From: Alisma plantago-aquatica
Lineage: Eukaryota; Streptophyta; Magnoliopsida; Alismatales; Alismataceae
Assembly: GCA_963693085.1 (NCBI GenBank)
Contig: OY856412.1
Coordinates: 1,409,589,194 to 1,409,653,193 of the forward strand
Reading direction: 5' to 3'
DNA length: 64,000 nt
Both the position numbers and the translations under genes were made by a program. This document shows positions 1-10,400 of this stretch, piece by piece; positions within the stretch are counted from its first letter, which is position 1; each line of letters starts with the position of its first letter. Below the pieces are notes generated by a model, which made no database searches, was not told the origin of the DNA, and saw only the letters and a list, made by a program, of their open reading frames with translations.

Positions 1-93
1 AGAACATCCTAAAAGTCGATTATAATTGGTAAGTACCCGTTCTACATAAGATAAAAAAAATGGGATAAGAAATCATGACAACTAGCTTTCTAC

Positions 94-1418
94 GAGATCT
101 ATTTCTAGCTTCATGGTTGGTGTCATTAGGGGAATGGTGTACATTTTGTGGTTTCCTTGGCTCATGTAAAATTGGCTGAAAATCATCTATAAGAAAATTT
201 TATATTCAATAGGAATAAACACATTGAATAAGTACTAATTCTGAATAATATTAAAATTAGTATAAGAATCATGACATGTAGATTTCTACCTGATCTGTTT
301 CTAGCTTCATGATTTAAATCATGACATGTAGATTTCTACCTGATCTGTTTCTAGCTTCATGGTTTAAGTTATTAGGGGAATGGTGTACATTTTGTGGCAT
401 CCTTGGCTCATGCAAAATTAGATGAAAATCATCTACAATAAAGATTCATATCCAATAGGAATAGACACATTGGTAAGTACTGATTCTAAATAATATTAAA
501 GATTGATATAAGAAATCATGATAGCTAGCTTTCTCTACCTGGTATGTTTCTAGCTTCATGGTTGGAGTCATTAGGGGAATGGTGTACATTTTGTGGCATC
601 CTTGTCTCATGCAAAATTGGCTGAAAGTCATCTACCAGAAAGATTTATATTCAATAGGAATAGACACATTGGTAAGTACTAATTCTAAATAATATTAAAA
701 ATTGGCATTAGAAATCATGACAGCTAGCTTTCTACCTGATCTGTTTCTGGCTTCATGGTTGGAGTCATTAGGGAAATGGTGTACATTTTGTGGCATCCTT
801 GGCTCATACAAAGTTGGCTAAAAATCATCTACAAGAAAGATTCATATTCAATAGAAATAGACACATTGGTAAGTATTAATTATAAATAATATAAAAAATT
901 GGTATAAGTAATCATGATAGCTAGCTTTCTACCAGATTTGCTTCTAGATTCACGATTGGAGTCAATAGGAGAGTGGTACACATTGGGTGGCATACTTGGC
1001 TCATGCAAAATTTGATGAAAATAATCTATAGGAAGGATTTGTATTGAATATGAATAGACACATTGGGAAGTACAAGTTCTAAAAATAACAAAAAAATTCC
1101 ATTAGAAATCATGAAAACTAAATTTTTACCAGATATATTTCTAGCTTCATGGATTGAGTCATTAGGAGAATAGTGTACACTGTGTGAAATCCTTGTCGCA
1201 TGAAAAATCGGCTGAAAATCATCTACAAGAAAGATTCATATTCATTAGGAATAGACACATTGGTAAGTACTAATTCTAAATAGTATTGAAAATTGGTATA
1301 AGAAATCATGACAACTAGCTTTTATCAGATCTATTTCTTGCTTCACAGTTTGATTCATTAGGAGAATGGTGTAAATTGTGTGGCATCCTTGGTTCATGCA
1401 AAATTGACTGAAAACCAT
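94..1418 (-). repeat. Tandem array of seven ~198-bp units, each with a 93-nt mini-exon
   Basis: Seven head-to-tail units with a period of 193-199 bp; the first interval is ~245 bp because of a 48-bp duplication. On the minus strand each unit has an acceptor (TTTCTTGTAG or similar), a 93-nt block, then a donor (CAG/GTAGAAAG or similar). The blocks lie at 94-186, 340-432, 539-631, 736-828, 933-1025, 1130-1222 and 1326-1418. Each is exactly 93 nt and starts and ends in phase 1, so any number could be spliced in without a frameshift. The consensus peptide begins DDFQPILHEPRMPQNVHHSP and ends NHEARNRS. Six of seven copies are open; copy 4 (736-828) has one TAG in place of CAG. Copy 7 is joined directly to the upstream coding exon and its donor is AT instead of GT. 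Splicing is inferred from sequence, not observed. Confidence 0.8.
268..363. repeat. 48-bp tandem duplication inside array unit 2
   Basis: A block starting AATCATGACATGTAGATTTC and ending near CTAGCTTCATG occurs twice in a row (about 268-314 and 317-363). It duplicates the end of the mini-exon plus its donor site, so unit 2 carries an extra 5' splice-site-like sequence. This explains the ~245-bp spacing here against ~198 bp elsewhere. Confidence 0.8.
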
Positions 1419-2178
1419 CTATTGTGTTCATTGTTTCTCGTGTACGTTGAGGTGTACTTAGGAATTGTTGGACCATCCATTTAGCAAATGTAGCATGAGA
1501 TAACCCTGGATGTTCTTTCTGAGCACATTGAAGAACTTTGGTGACTTGTTCTCTACAAATATCTATTAAAATTGAGAGGAAATAAAAAAAAATCAATTTT
1601 AGGTTGCATAAAAATGAGAAGAAAATAAGTCAACATGTGCTGATAAGCATCAAAATGCACACACAAAGTTTCTCAAACCTTATATATTATAGGAGAATAC
1701 CTGAAGGAGGTATGAAATCCTCAAAGCAAGCTACATTGTTTGGCTCTTGTTTTGCATTCTTTCCATGTGAAGTCACTTGCGCATTTTCTTTTTGGGTTGT
1801 TGCTTTTACTTTCTTTCTACTAAGATTCTTAATTCCTATATAATTGTAATAATAAGAAACAATGCACTATAACAATATATAATTATAAGACAACTTTGAA
1901 AACCTACCGAGAAGGTTACACAATGGCTCACCAAGATTGAGAGATGAACTTGACTGGGAACCTATAGAATTTGAAAAGTTTCCAGACATATGCTCCAAGT
2001 CAATTTTGTACTCTAAATATATAATTGAAAAACTATAACTGATAATAGATATTATAACATACATTGTGAAACATTCCTCTGATTCTCAAACATGTGATTC
2101 ATTTCATTTTGTGGAGCTGGAGGACATGATTGTAAAAGATCTCGAAGTGGTTTGGTTTTCCTAATGTGTGCCATTGTC
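1326..2178 (-). pseudogene. Probable second gene of the CACTA element, multi-exon, unrecognised product
   Basis: This lies downstream of the transposase on the same strand. I can read four exons with consensus borders. The first (about 2178-2065) contains MAHIRKTKPLRDLLQSCPP, a possible start. The second (about 2015-1909) contains LEHMSGNFSNSIGSQSSSS. The third (about 1838-1701) is lysine-rich, with LSRKKVKATTQKENAQ. The fourth (about 1563-1326) contains REQVTKVLQCAQKEHPGLS and FAKWMVQQFLSTPQRTRE and runs directly into the first mini-exon of the array. Plant En/Spm elements commonly encode a second, spliced protein (TNPA-like) beside the transposase, and the position fits. I do not recognise a domain, so a TNPA-type DNA-binding role is inference from context only. 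An alternative is a captured host gene fragment. Confidence 0.5.
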
Positions 2179-2282
2179 CTGGAAAAGTAGAAAACTTGAA
2201 ATATGATAATAAAAAAACAAGAGGAAAAGATGGAAAAAACTTGCAAAATAATAATGTATTATACCTTAAGTAGTTTTCCTTT

Positions 2283-3150
2283 TTAATCTTTTTTTTTCTT
2301 TATCTATTAAGTAGGTATCCACTAGTATGTCATTAGACACATCTGATCTAGTTCATGGTTCATTATAATTAGTGTCATTTCTTTGGTCAATAGAACTAAT
2401 AGGATCAATATTAGAAATCAACATCTCATCATTGTCATCATCCATGTTAGAGTAATTGGGGCTTCCATATGTATGTCTAGGTCTCCAATAGAAAACAACA
2501 CTCCAATCATGAAATTCTTGATCAACTGAGTAATAAACCTATTGTGCTAGTGATGGAAAAATGAATGGCTCATCGACATAACTTCTTTGGAAAGTATCAA
2601 TCATAGTGAAATTGTATTCATCTTTATGGAACCCATATCGTATATCAAACCAATTGCACTTAAATAGATGCAACACAATATCACTAGAATATGCAACCTC
2701 AATGATGTCAACTAGAGAGCCATAATATATGCTTCAATCATTCCCCATAGTCACTAATCCACTATTTTGTGTGACTCATCTAGATTCTTTCTCTTTGACC
2801 TCAAATTTATATCCATTAATGAAATATCCCTTGTAAGAAATTACCCCAACTTTATTTCCTCATGCCAAGCATTTCACATCCTCAGACAAGTCATCAGATT
2901 CATCAAGAGACAAGATCTGAAAAGTGAATAAACTTATTAAAGGAAAAATATTTATGACTTTGTCTTCTAAAGTAAGGTAAATTACTTACATGTTGTTTAA
3001 ACCAATAGAAAAAGTTATGATGTTGTTCTTTTTGGACTTGTAATTCACTCCAACTAGGTTTTTGTTCTTCTATAAATCTTTTATGTATCCTACATGACAA
3101 AAAAATAATCTTACACTTGTAAAAATGATACATAAATTGAGATGAAAACC
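2283..3150 (-). pseudogene. CACTA transposase, DUF4216 and C-terminal part (decayed)
   Basis: An exon at about 3093-2990 (KPSWSELQVQKEQ, then YWFKQHV) ends in a good donor (CAT/GTAAGT). An acceptor TTTTCAG lies at about 2919. The next exon reads GYFINGYKFEVKEKESR, then VTQNSG, YYGSLVDIIEVAY and HLFKCNWFD, the typical core of DUF4216, found at the C-terminal end of plant En/Spm transposases. It continues through VYYSVDQEFHDWSVVFYWRP and an acidic stretch (MDDDNDEM) to about 2283. There are five in-frame stops. In the family alignment as I know it, several fall where Arg or Gln is expected (before GN, before VTQNSG, after PSLAQ), so CGA-to-TGA and CAG-to-TAG changes explain them. The gene is dead, but its splice sites are still visible. 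Confidence 0.82.
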
Positions 3151-3882
3151 ATATTTACCTCAGATAAGGTTGTATCTCATATGTGTTGAACAACACAAAA
3201 TGATGTGCTTGAAATATCTCTTCTTTAGAGAGAAATGTCTCTACTCCAAGACCAATCGGACCCTCTATATACTTTTTTGGAATATCCAACTTGTGAGTTA
3301 TATTATGCTTGAATTGAGAACAAAAGCTGACAACTTCCTCCATCAAGTAAGCCTTAGATATGGATCCCTCGGGTCTATTCCTATTGTGAATATAACTCTT
3401 GAGCCTAAATAAATATCTTTCTACAGGATACATCCATCTAAAATAGACCGAACCAGCAATTTTAGGTTTAGAAGCCAGATGGACCGCCGAATGCACACTT
3501 ACATCAAAGAATGATGGTGGAAATACTCTTTCAAGCTTGCATAGAGTTATAGGAATCTAGTTCTCTAATTTCTCCATTTTTTCAACAGTAATGACTTTAT
3601 TACAAATCTCTTTAAAGAATGATGACAAGTCACTGATTGTTGCTGCAACAGGTTTGGATATGGTTGTTCTTAAAGCCAAAAGTAAAAGTTGTTGCATAAT
3701 AATATGGTGATCATGGCTTTTCAACACACCAATTTTCCTATCTGTTACTTGTACTTTTATGGAAATATTAGAGGAAAACCCATAAGGTAGTTTTAAGTCC
3801 TTTAAGACCTTAAGAAAACATTCTTTTTTTCATCTATCATATTGTATGATGCACGAAGAAGAGTGGATATTTTGGTTTTTTT
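3151..3882 (-). pseudogene. CACTA transposase, DUF4218 domain (decayed)
   Basis: Reading leftward from about 3840 the frame gives CFLKVLKDLKLPYGFSSN, then KSHDHHIIMQQLLLLALR, TLCKLERVFPPSFFDV, VHSAVHLASKP, RWMYPVERYLFRLKSYIHN, RPEGSISKAYLMEEVVSFCS. The KSHDxHxxMQQLL, TLCxLExxFPPSFFD, RWMYPxERYL and RPEGSIxxAYxxEE motifs are diagnostic of DUF4218 of plant En/Spm transposases. One in-frame TAG interrupts LEN/IPITLC, where Gln (CAG) is the likely ancestral residue. A frameshift or poly-A slippage near 3850-3885 separates this part from the Transposase_21 region. The domain ends at a donor-like GAG/GTAAAT near 3155. Confidence 0.9.
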
Positions 3883-4941
3883 TTAGGACTTAATACATAA
3901 TGGTTGTCTTATTCCAAGTGACTCTAAATCCAGCCTTGAGTTGATGTCCCTAGTTTTCCCATATGGCTCCAACAACCAATTCAAAATATTTTCACAAATA
4001 TTTTTTTCAATATGCATAACATCCAGATTGTGTCGTATCAAAAATGTCTTCGAATATGGAAGCTCAAAAAATTTACTCCTCTTTTTCCATCCACTTTTTG
4101 CAAATGCCCTATGATCATAGTCATGCAAGAGTTCTTCCACCTCTTCACCATTCATGTGTTTTGAGGGATCCTCAAACTCAGTACCATCATAGAAATTCTT
4201 ACTATCACTATGCCAAGTGTGATCAGTTGGTAAAAAGTGACGATGTCTCAAATATACAACCTTTCTACTAGATGGAAGATATAGAGATCCACTATGATCA
4301 TGACACATGGGGCATGCCTTGTATCCTTTCGTGCTCCACCCAGACAACATACCGTATGCAGGAAAATCACTTATAGTCCACAATAGAGATGCACGCATGA
4401 TGATATTGTCACCAATAGAGGAATCATATGTGCTTATCCTATCAAACCATAAAACTTTTAGCTCATCAACCAAAGGCCGAAGACATATGTCAATGTCATT
4501 TGGCATCTTAGGACCATCTTTTATAAGTGTCAACATAAAATAGGATTGATCCAATGCAAACCATGGAGGCAAGTTGTACACCATCAGAATGACAAGCCAT
4601 ATAGAATGATTACTACCCTTGGCCATGTTAAAAGGATTTAACCCATCAGATGCTAGTCCTAAGCGAACATTATGTGCTTCATTACTAAACATTGGGAATT
4701 TTTGGTCAAAGTGTCTCCATGCTTCAGAATCTCGAGGATGACTCATCTCGCCCTCCTTGCTAGGTGGTGCTTTCTTGTGCCATCTCATAGGACTCGCGAT
4801 ACTACTAACCATATATAACCTTCTCAATCTAGGAATCAAAGGGAAATATCGAAGAAGCTTTGTAGGTATTTTCTTTTTCTTTTCAAAAGAACAAATCCAT
4901 CTACTCTTACCACATTTTGTACATTGATTTAAGTTCTCATT
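3883..4941 (-). pseudogene. CACTA (En/Spm) transposase, Transposase_21 core
   Basis: This is the catalytic-core region of plant CACTA transposases. Before the first Met at 4839, the frame carries a zinc-binding-like C-x2-C (QCTKCGKSRW) and LRYFPLIPRLRRLY, both typical of the family. Next come MRWHKKAP, HPRDSEAWRHFDQKFP, VRLGLASDGLNPF, WLVILMVYNLPPW, GPKMPNDIDICLRPLVDEL, LLWTISDFPAYGMLSGWSTK, CPMCHDHSGSLYL, HRHFLPTDH and NLDVMHIEKNICENIL. The LASDGxNPF, PAYGMLSGWxTxGxxACPxC and DVMHIEKNxCExIL blocks make the assignment firm. The frame is the same as that of the N-terminal domain, separated only by a TAA at 4942-4944. It ends at a TAA at 3883-3885, just before the DUF4218 frame begins. It belongs to the element occupying at least 1-5646. 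Confidence 0.94.
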
Positions 4942-5646
4942 TTATCCATAATACAACAAACAATCATTAAGGCAAGCATGAATCTTGTTACATTTGAGCC
5001 CTAAGTTGGTCATTATCTTTTTACACTCATGCCAACTCTTAGGAAGGGTATTATTTGAAGGGATGATTTTATGAGCAAAGTTCAAGACATCACAAGCACC
5101 ATTTTTAGACAATTTGTTGTCACATTTTATCTTCCATAAATCAAGTATAGCATCAAAATTTGAAATCTGACAATTTGGATACAATGGAGTATTGGCATCT
5201 TGCATCATTTCCTTGAAATTTCTAATACTAGAATCGTTGTGTTGTTGATTTTTCCTAGTCAAGTCATTAAATTGATGAATCTCCTCATAGTTACTCATCA
5301 TATCACTTAGCGTATTTAACATCTCAACATTGTTCATAACACATGCATTATGTTTTCTAATTTTTTCACCATGATATTTCCATATTGTGTACTTCTCAAA
5401 AAATCCATTGCATAAAACATGATGTCGAATAATTTCTAAGTGTTGATAAATTGCATTCTCACATATTTTGCAAGGACACAACTCTTCTAAGTTCAAGTTA
5501 TCTTTGAATGCAAATTCTAGAAAATATTCAAGCCCATCACGAAATATAGGATCATTAAGTCTGTCATACTTTGTGTTGCATTTATACATCCAACTCTTAT
5601 CTTGAATAAACTTATTTTTCAAATCCATGACACCTTCAAATAACAA
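4942..5646 (-). pseudogene. CACTA transposase N-terminus, transposase-associated domain
   Basis: An open stretch of 234 codons. Near residues 15-85 it has the pattern of the plant transposase-associated domain: DKSWMYKCNTKYDRLNDPIF, then GLEYFLEFA, then LCPCKICENAIY with the C-x2-C pair, then HHVLCNGFFEKYTIWKYHGE. The C-terminal part (ANTPLYPNCQISNFDAILDL, SWHECKKIMTNLGLKCNKI, HACLNDCLLYYG) is the linker that normally leads into the CxKCGxSRW motif of Transposase_21. It does so here after a single TAA stop. The first Met lies at 5646. About 300 bp of AT-rich, non-coding DNA upstream could hold the promoter and subterminal repeats. No clear CACTA terminus was found. Confidence 0.92.
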
Positions 5647-6560
5647 ACATGAATTTTATATTAACCAACAAGTAAGCACCATGTAATATATAAATGTTTT
5701 TTTCCAGAATTCAGAAAAAACAACACAAGACAACAAAAATAAAATAAATTTGTAAAAAAAAATAATGAAAGAAAAAAAAAATTACAATTTCATCTAACAC
5801 CTTGACACTTAGACAAATGTCTTGCCTTTAGGTCAAATCTCCAAGAAATAAAAGTATGTGATCCGGTTCCAATATTTTTTTCAATTTTAGTTATGCCAAG
5901 ATGTGAACAAAAATAGTACAAGTGGAAGAAATTAAAAAGAGAGAGACAAGTTACAAAAATACACTACATTAGCTCTCTACTAATATCGACAATCGTAGTT
6001 GGTAGCTGCTACTTTAAGCCGAGTAGAGACTGGATAATCTCATATAGTAAGATGATAGTTTTTTCTTCTTAGAAAAATTCATTCAAACATAAAAGATGAT
6101 GTCGCAGACTCAAAATATTGTCAACTAACTTTAACAAATTACATGAATCATAGATAACATAATTATTCCTAATGCATAGAACAAACATGGCTTTTGTGAT
6201 ATAAGTGTCAATCTCAGAGATTTAAAATCAAACGTTATACTCTGTGTGTGGTTCATGTTAGGCCCATAGAGTAATAATTTATTTGTTAAAAATGTGCAAG
6301 CATAAATAAAATAAAAAAGTATGCCTCTTCTTCACCATTCGACAAAGCCTTCTATTTTCTGTGATCACTTATAGACAATACAATGTGTTCTGAGTTTAGG
6401 TATCATCTTATGCTAGTTGTGCTACACAATAGTCGTGTACGAAGGGAAACAAGCATGGAGGATGCGTGAGACAAGGGCAAATGGAAAAGAGTAGATGCAG
6501 CAGCTGCAGACTAATTAACGTGGTTAAGTGGGACAAGAGAAAAAATTAATAGTTCTTCTT
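5647..6560. other. AT-rich non-coding stretch upstream of the CACTA transposase
   Basis: No coding signal. It includes poly-A-rich runs (5690-5800). At 5962 there is a CACTAC followed by small inverted repeats (CTCTACT about 5974, AGTAGAG about 6021; GTAGCTGCTAC about 6004), which resemble the subterminal hairpins of CACTA elements. The CACTAC points away from the transposase, so it is not the expected terminus of that element. Confidence 0.5.
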
Positions 6561-6609
6561 AGCCTCACGTTATGCACAAAGTCTTAGCCCCACATTATAC
6601 ACAAAGAAG

Positions 6610-6850
6610 ACAAGATTATTTTATCATACCTGTGTCAAAGGCGGTCTGTGAGGAACTCTGCAAGATTTCAAGACCTTCAAGATGGGCTCACGTGGGGACG
6701 TCTTGGGCGGGAACTGATCAGCCTTCGCAATATCAACCTGGTCTGCAAGAGAGCGACCGCCTAAATAACACCTTGAACCGGGGTTAGGCAGAAGTCGTCG
6801 GAGGGGATTGGGGTAGGGGCGGTGGAGATGGGATGAAGACTGGGGCAAAT
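6610..6850 (-). pseudogene. Possible LINE ORF1 N-terminal fragment
   Basis: A 74-codon open frame with GGRSLADQVDIAKADQFPP and SPREPILKVLKS. The pattern 'RS(F/L)AD.V ... FPP ... P.LKV' resembles the segment that precedes DUF4283 in plant LINE ORF1 proteins. It is short, unsupported by a full domain, and overlaps the opposite-strand LINE piece at its right end. The local base composition is GC-richer than its surroundings. Weak call. Confidence 0.3.
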
Positions 6851-7461
6851 ATAACGAGGTTGGGGAAGGGGAGGAGACTGGTGAACGAAGGGGAGGAGAC
6901 CGGTGAAGAAAAGAAGGTTGATCTGGATGCCGACTGCCAACAGCAGCAAGCGCGGTGGAATAGCGCCGCAGGACGCCGAGTGGAGAGGTTGGACTCCTTC
7001 CCTAATGGATTTGTCTATGTCATCGAGAGGATGAAATCAGACCATGCACCCTTACTTATCTCGACGGACCATGCAAACATAAATCTGAGAAGGTGAGCAA
7101 GAACGCTGGCTCACTGGCACGAGGATAAGTTATGTGATTTACTAAAAAATAACTGGAGAAAAGACTTAGAATTTATGCATACAACAACAAAATTCATAAA
7201 GGCAGTCTTATTATGGAACAACCAGTGTCGGAACAACAAAAGGAAAAGAAAGAAGTCACTCCAGATGCAATTGCTTTATCACAATGCCACTTATCTATAA
7301 ATTGCTCCCCTCAAGTGGAGAACATTACCATTGATCTTCGAAATGAACTCATGGAAATGATGCGTTTACAGAAGATTAAATGGAAAAAAAATCACACTGC
7401 AACTGGCTCAAGCTTGGAGAAAAGAAATAAAAATTGGTGTGTGTCTAGAAAACAACCATAG
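6833..7461 (+). pseudogene. LINE endonuclease C-terminus and linker (fragment)
   Basis: The plus-strand frame from 6833 contains RVERLDSFPNGFVYVIERMK followed by SDHAPLLISTDHANIN. The FPN...SDHxPLL arrangement is the C-terminal part of the AP-endonuclease (APE) domain of plant LINEs, with the catalytic His of the SDH motif present. After a stop at 7094 another frame (7213-7461) has IDLRNELMEMMRLQKIKWKK, similar to the helix between endonuclease and reverse transcriptase in LINEs. No reverse transcriptase follows. It is a truncated, dead copy. The reading of the second part is less certain than that of the SDH motif. Confidence 0.65.
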
Positions 7462-10400
7462 AAAGAAAGTTCTGTCATTTTGAAAGAGACTTTTGTTCAC
7501 CAAATGAGAAATCAGAGTTGTGGGTTGAAAACTTAGAAAATGGTGTACTTCTATGTGTTGTTGTGATTGCACCCACATACACAACTTAGAAACATGTGGA
7601 ACATTATGTTGTGGCATTTTAGTTCAAATAGGGGATCTAGGTCTCTTGTACATATATGATTGATATACATATAGAAATGAATAAGTGAGCATTAGGAAGA
7701 TTTAGACAGTATTTCAATTCCATTTCCTAGATCTATAGGTTTTCTTTCCGTGTTTTCTACTCCAAGTTATGTACTCACCTTTAGAGCTCATCTTAGTTAA
7801 AATTCTTATCTTATGATTTGAATGAAATGATGGGTTAGTACATTCTTTTTTTTGGTCAGGGGTTAGTACATTCTTATTCAAATATAACTCATAGCTCCCT
7901 AGTAATAGCGTTAAAGACATGTGAGTCCCCATAAATAGAGCATCCCAACCATTTCCCATCACACGTTTGAACATGTATATATTGATGATGTATATATCCA
8001 TGACATCTAAGTAATATTCATAATTAACTTCTTAGTAAGTGAATATGAAAATGGGGGATCATGGTTTTCTTCTAGTGCAACCCTATATTTGGTACCTACA
8101 AATTTATTTGTTGGTTCCATTTATTTAATGAACAAGGGGGTGTGTGTGATTACTCCAGCAAACATCTCCTTGGCCTGCTCTGATGCCAATTATTTTTGTG
8201 TTATCTACTATTTAAACTACATTAGAATCATTGGTAAAGTATTTATGTTCTGACATAGAATGTCATGTTCTTGACAATCGTTACATGCCCAACCCTTGTT
8301 TTTTTGTATACATACACCATGTGTTTCTAGGTAAGGTCAGGATTGTGACTATCCCTCATCAACATCATCCACCATAGCAAGGTATTGCTCTGGTGGATTT
8401 TGCAAATCATCCCCTCTATTATAAGCAATAATTGGGTTGGTGTTAATCAATACACCATATGGGATAGTCATCCTTCATCAACTCCATTTGTCGATGCTTT
8501 TTACTGATCTAGTGGTTGTTGTAAATCCATTTCTATATTGTAAGCCAAAATCATGTTAATGTCAATGAAAATATAAGATGGGACGTCCATTGGAGAAGGT
8601 GGAACCCCACCAACTACTTTTTCTTAGTCTATCACATTTTGGAAACAAAAAAGTGATGAGTGTGTCCAATGGTGGTGGGGGTATTAGGGTAGGATAGTCC
8701 TCTAGTTGCATTGGTTATGGAAGAGATAGAGATGACATTACTCTGGGATGTTGGAAAAGATAGGGAAGTATGCATTTTCTATCCAGATATCATTTGTCAT
8801 TGACACCATTGAGCCTGGTATTCAAAGTTCTAAGTAGGGTACTCTCTCTAAAATGTGTACAACTTACCTTAATCCTATTGTCTCCACTCAAGACCTGAAT
8901 CATCACGTATGTGACCTAAACTATAATGTTGATATGAATATATAGTTATTCTATGTACACTATATTATCACTCAAAAATTACCTTCTAGATATCGCCAAC
9001 CCTTCTCACCCTTAGCTTTACCTTTCACCTCGTAGTTGTTAGTTCCAACAAAAACACAATTTTCCAGATGATAGAAATCATTCTATAATCAATAATATGA
9101 CCATTAATCACACAATTCGAATTAAATGCAACTATTATGGAAAAATATTTTTATTGGACAATCATTTTATATGGAGTGTTGGTAGTTCTTCTTAGACAAA
9201 TGTTCATATGTGGTTCTAGTAAGAAACATCTGAATCTCCTTGAAAAATTGATTGCAATAAGAGTCAACTATCATATTGTTTCATATACATCAATGGTTAT
9301 TACTAAATTGATCACAGTAAAAGGTTAGTCACTACATAAAGCAATGTAAACAAGCTCAATACACAATTACAATTATATATGGTAAACAAGGTTAATGCTG
9401 ACGCTCAATGGGTAAGTTCAACAAATGATATGGGATTTCAAAGACACAACGGTGTCAGTGAATGATATAGGATCAATAAACCCCATAAAACTTATGTCTA
9501 AAAAATATATCATTTCCATTAAAATGCTCTAACACAACTTTAGTTAAACATTGATTTAGATATATGCAGCAAAGTCATGACCCAATTGCCCCATAAGTAT
9601 ACATGAATATAGTGGTGAATGTGTTTTTATAAAGGAACAATGTATAGTAGGTTGTAGTCTTTTTCCTTTTAGTGATCTAGATTTAATTAAAAAATAGTAT
9701 GTAACTTCAATTCAAGTGATTTGAAATATTGAAACTAGCAAATCAAAACTAGATTATCAAATAGATAGAGTTTCCTTTTCAATTAGGGATTATTATAGTT
9801 GTTTGAGTACTAATTTTTTTTAAAATATTATACCTTCCCTACCAAAGTTAGATGAGAATTTACCTATTTTTAAAATAGAACTACCATAGAAGATTTGAGC
9901 ATTAGACGCAAACAAATAAACACAACATTACTTACCCAACATAGTTACATATGACAATGAAATAAGTTTATTATAGGTTAGTTTATCACCAGTATTGATG
10001 CATCCTTTGATCATGAATTCAAAGTAAACTAGGAAAGAATATATGAAAAAAATATTATATGCAAATAAGCACTTCCCTATTACTATAAATAAGATGTGCA
10101 TTCACTAAAATATTAAAAATTTGAGCACACCATGTTTTAATAAGGGAGCCACCCTCCTAGGGAAAATAGATAAGAGATCAGTCATGCAACATATTATTCA
10201 TGGTAAGAAAGGTTCAATGAGATCATCATGACAAAAAAGTGTTGAAGAAGTTGGAACTAAAAAAAAAGAAAGAAGTATATCATAAACACGAAGTGAAACA
10301 ACACCTATCTTGATGGAGTTGAGCTTGCCTTCAGCCTTCTCTTTAGCCTCTAGGTGGAAATGGGGAGAGAATCTCCATTCACAAAAACCATGTAAGTTTG

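Noticed and set aside
5962..6030. CACTAC with small inverted repeats as a CACTA terminus
   Set aside because: It points away from the transposase at 2283-5646 and no matching GTAGTG end was seen nearby. It may belong to another small element, but one end alone is not enough.
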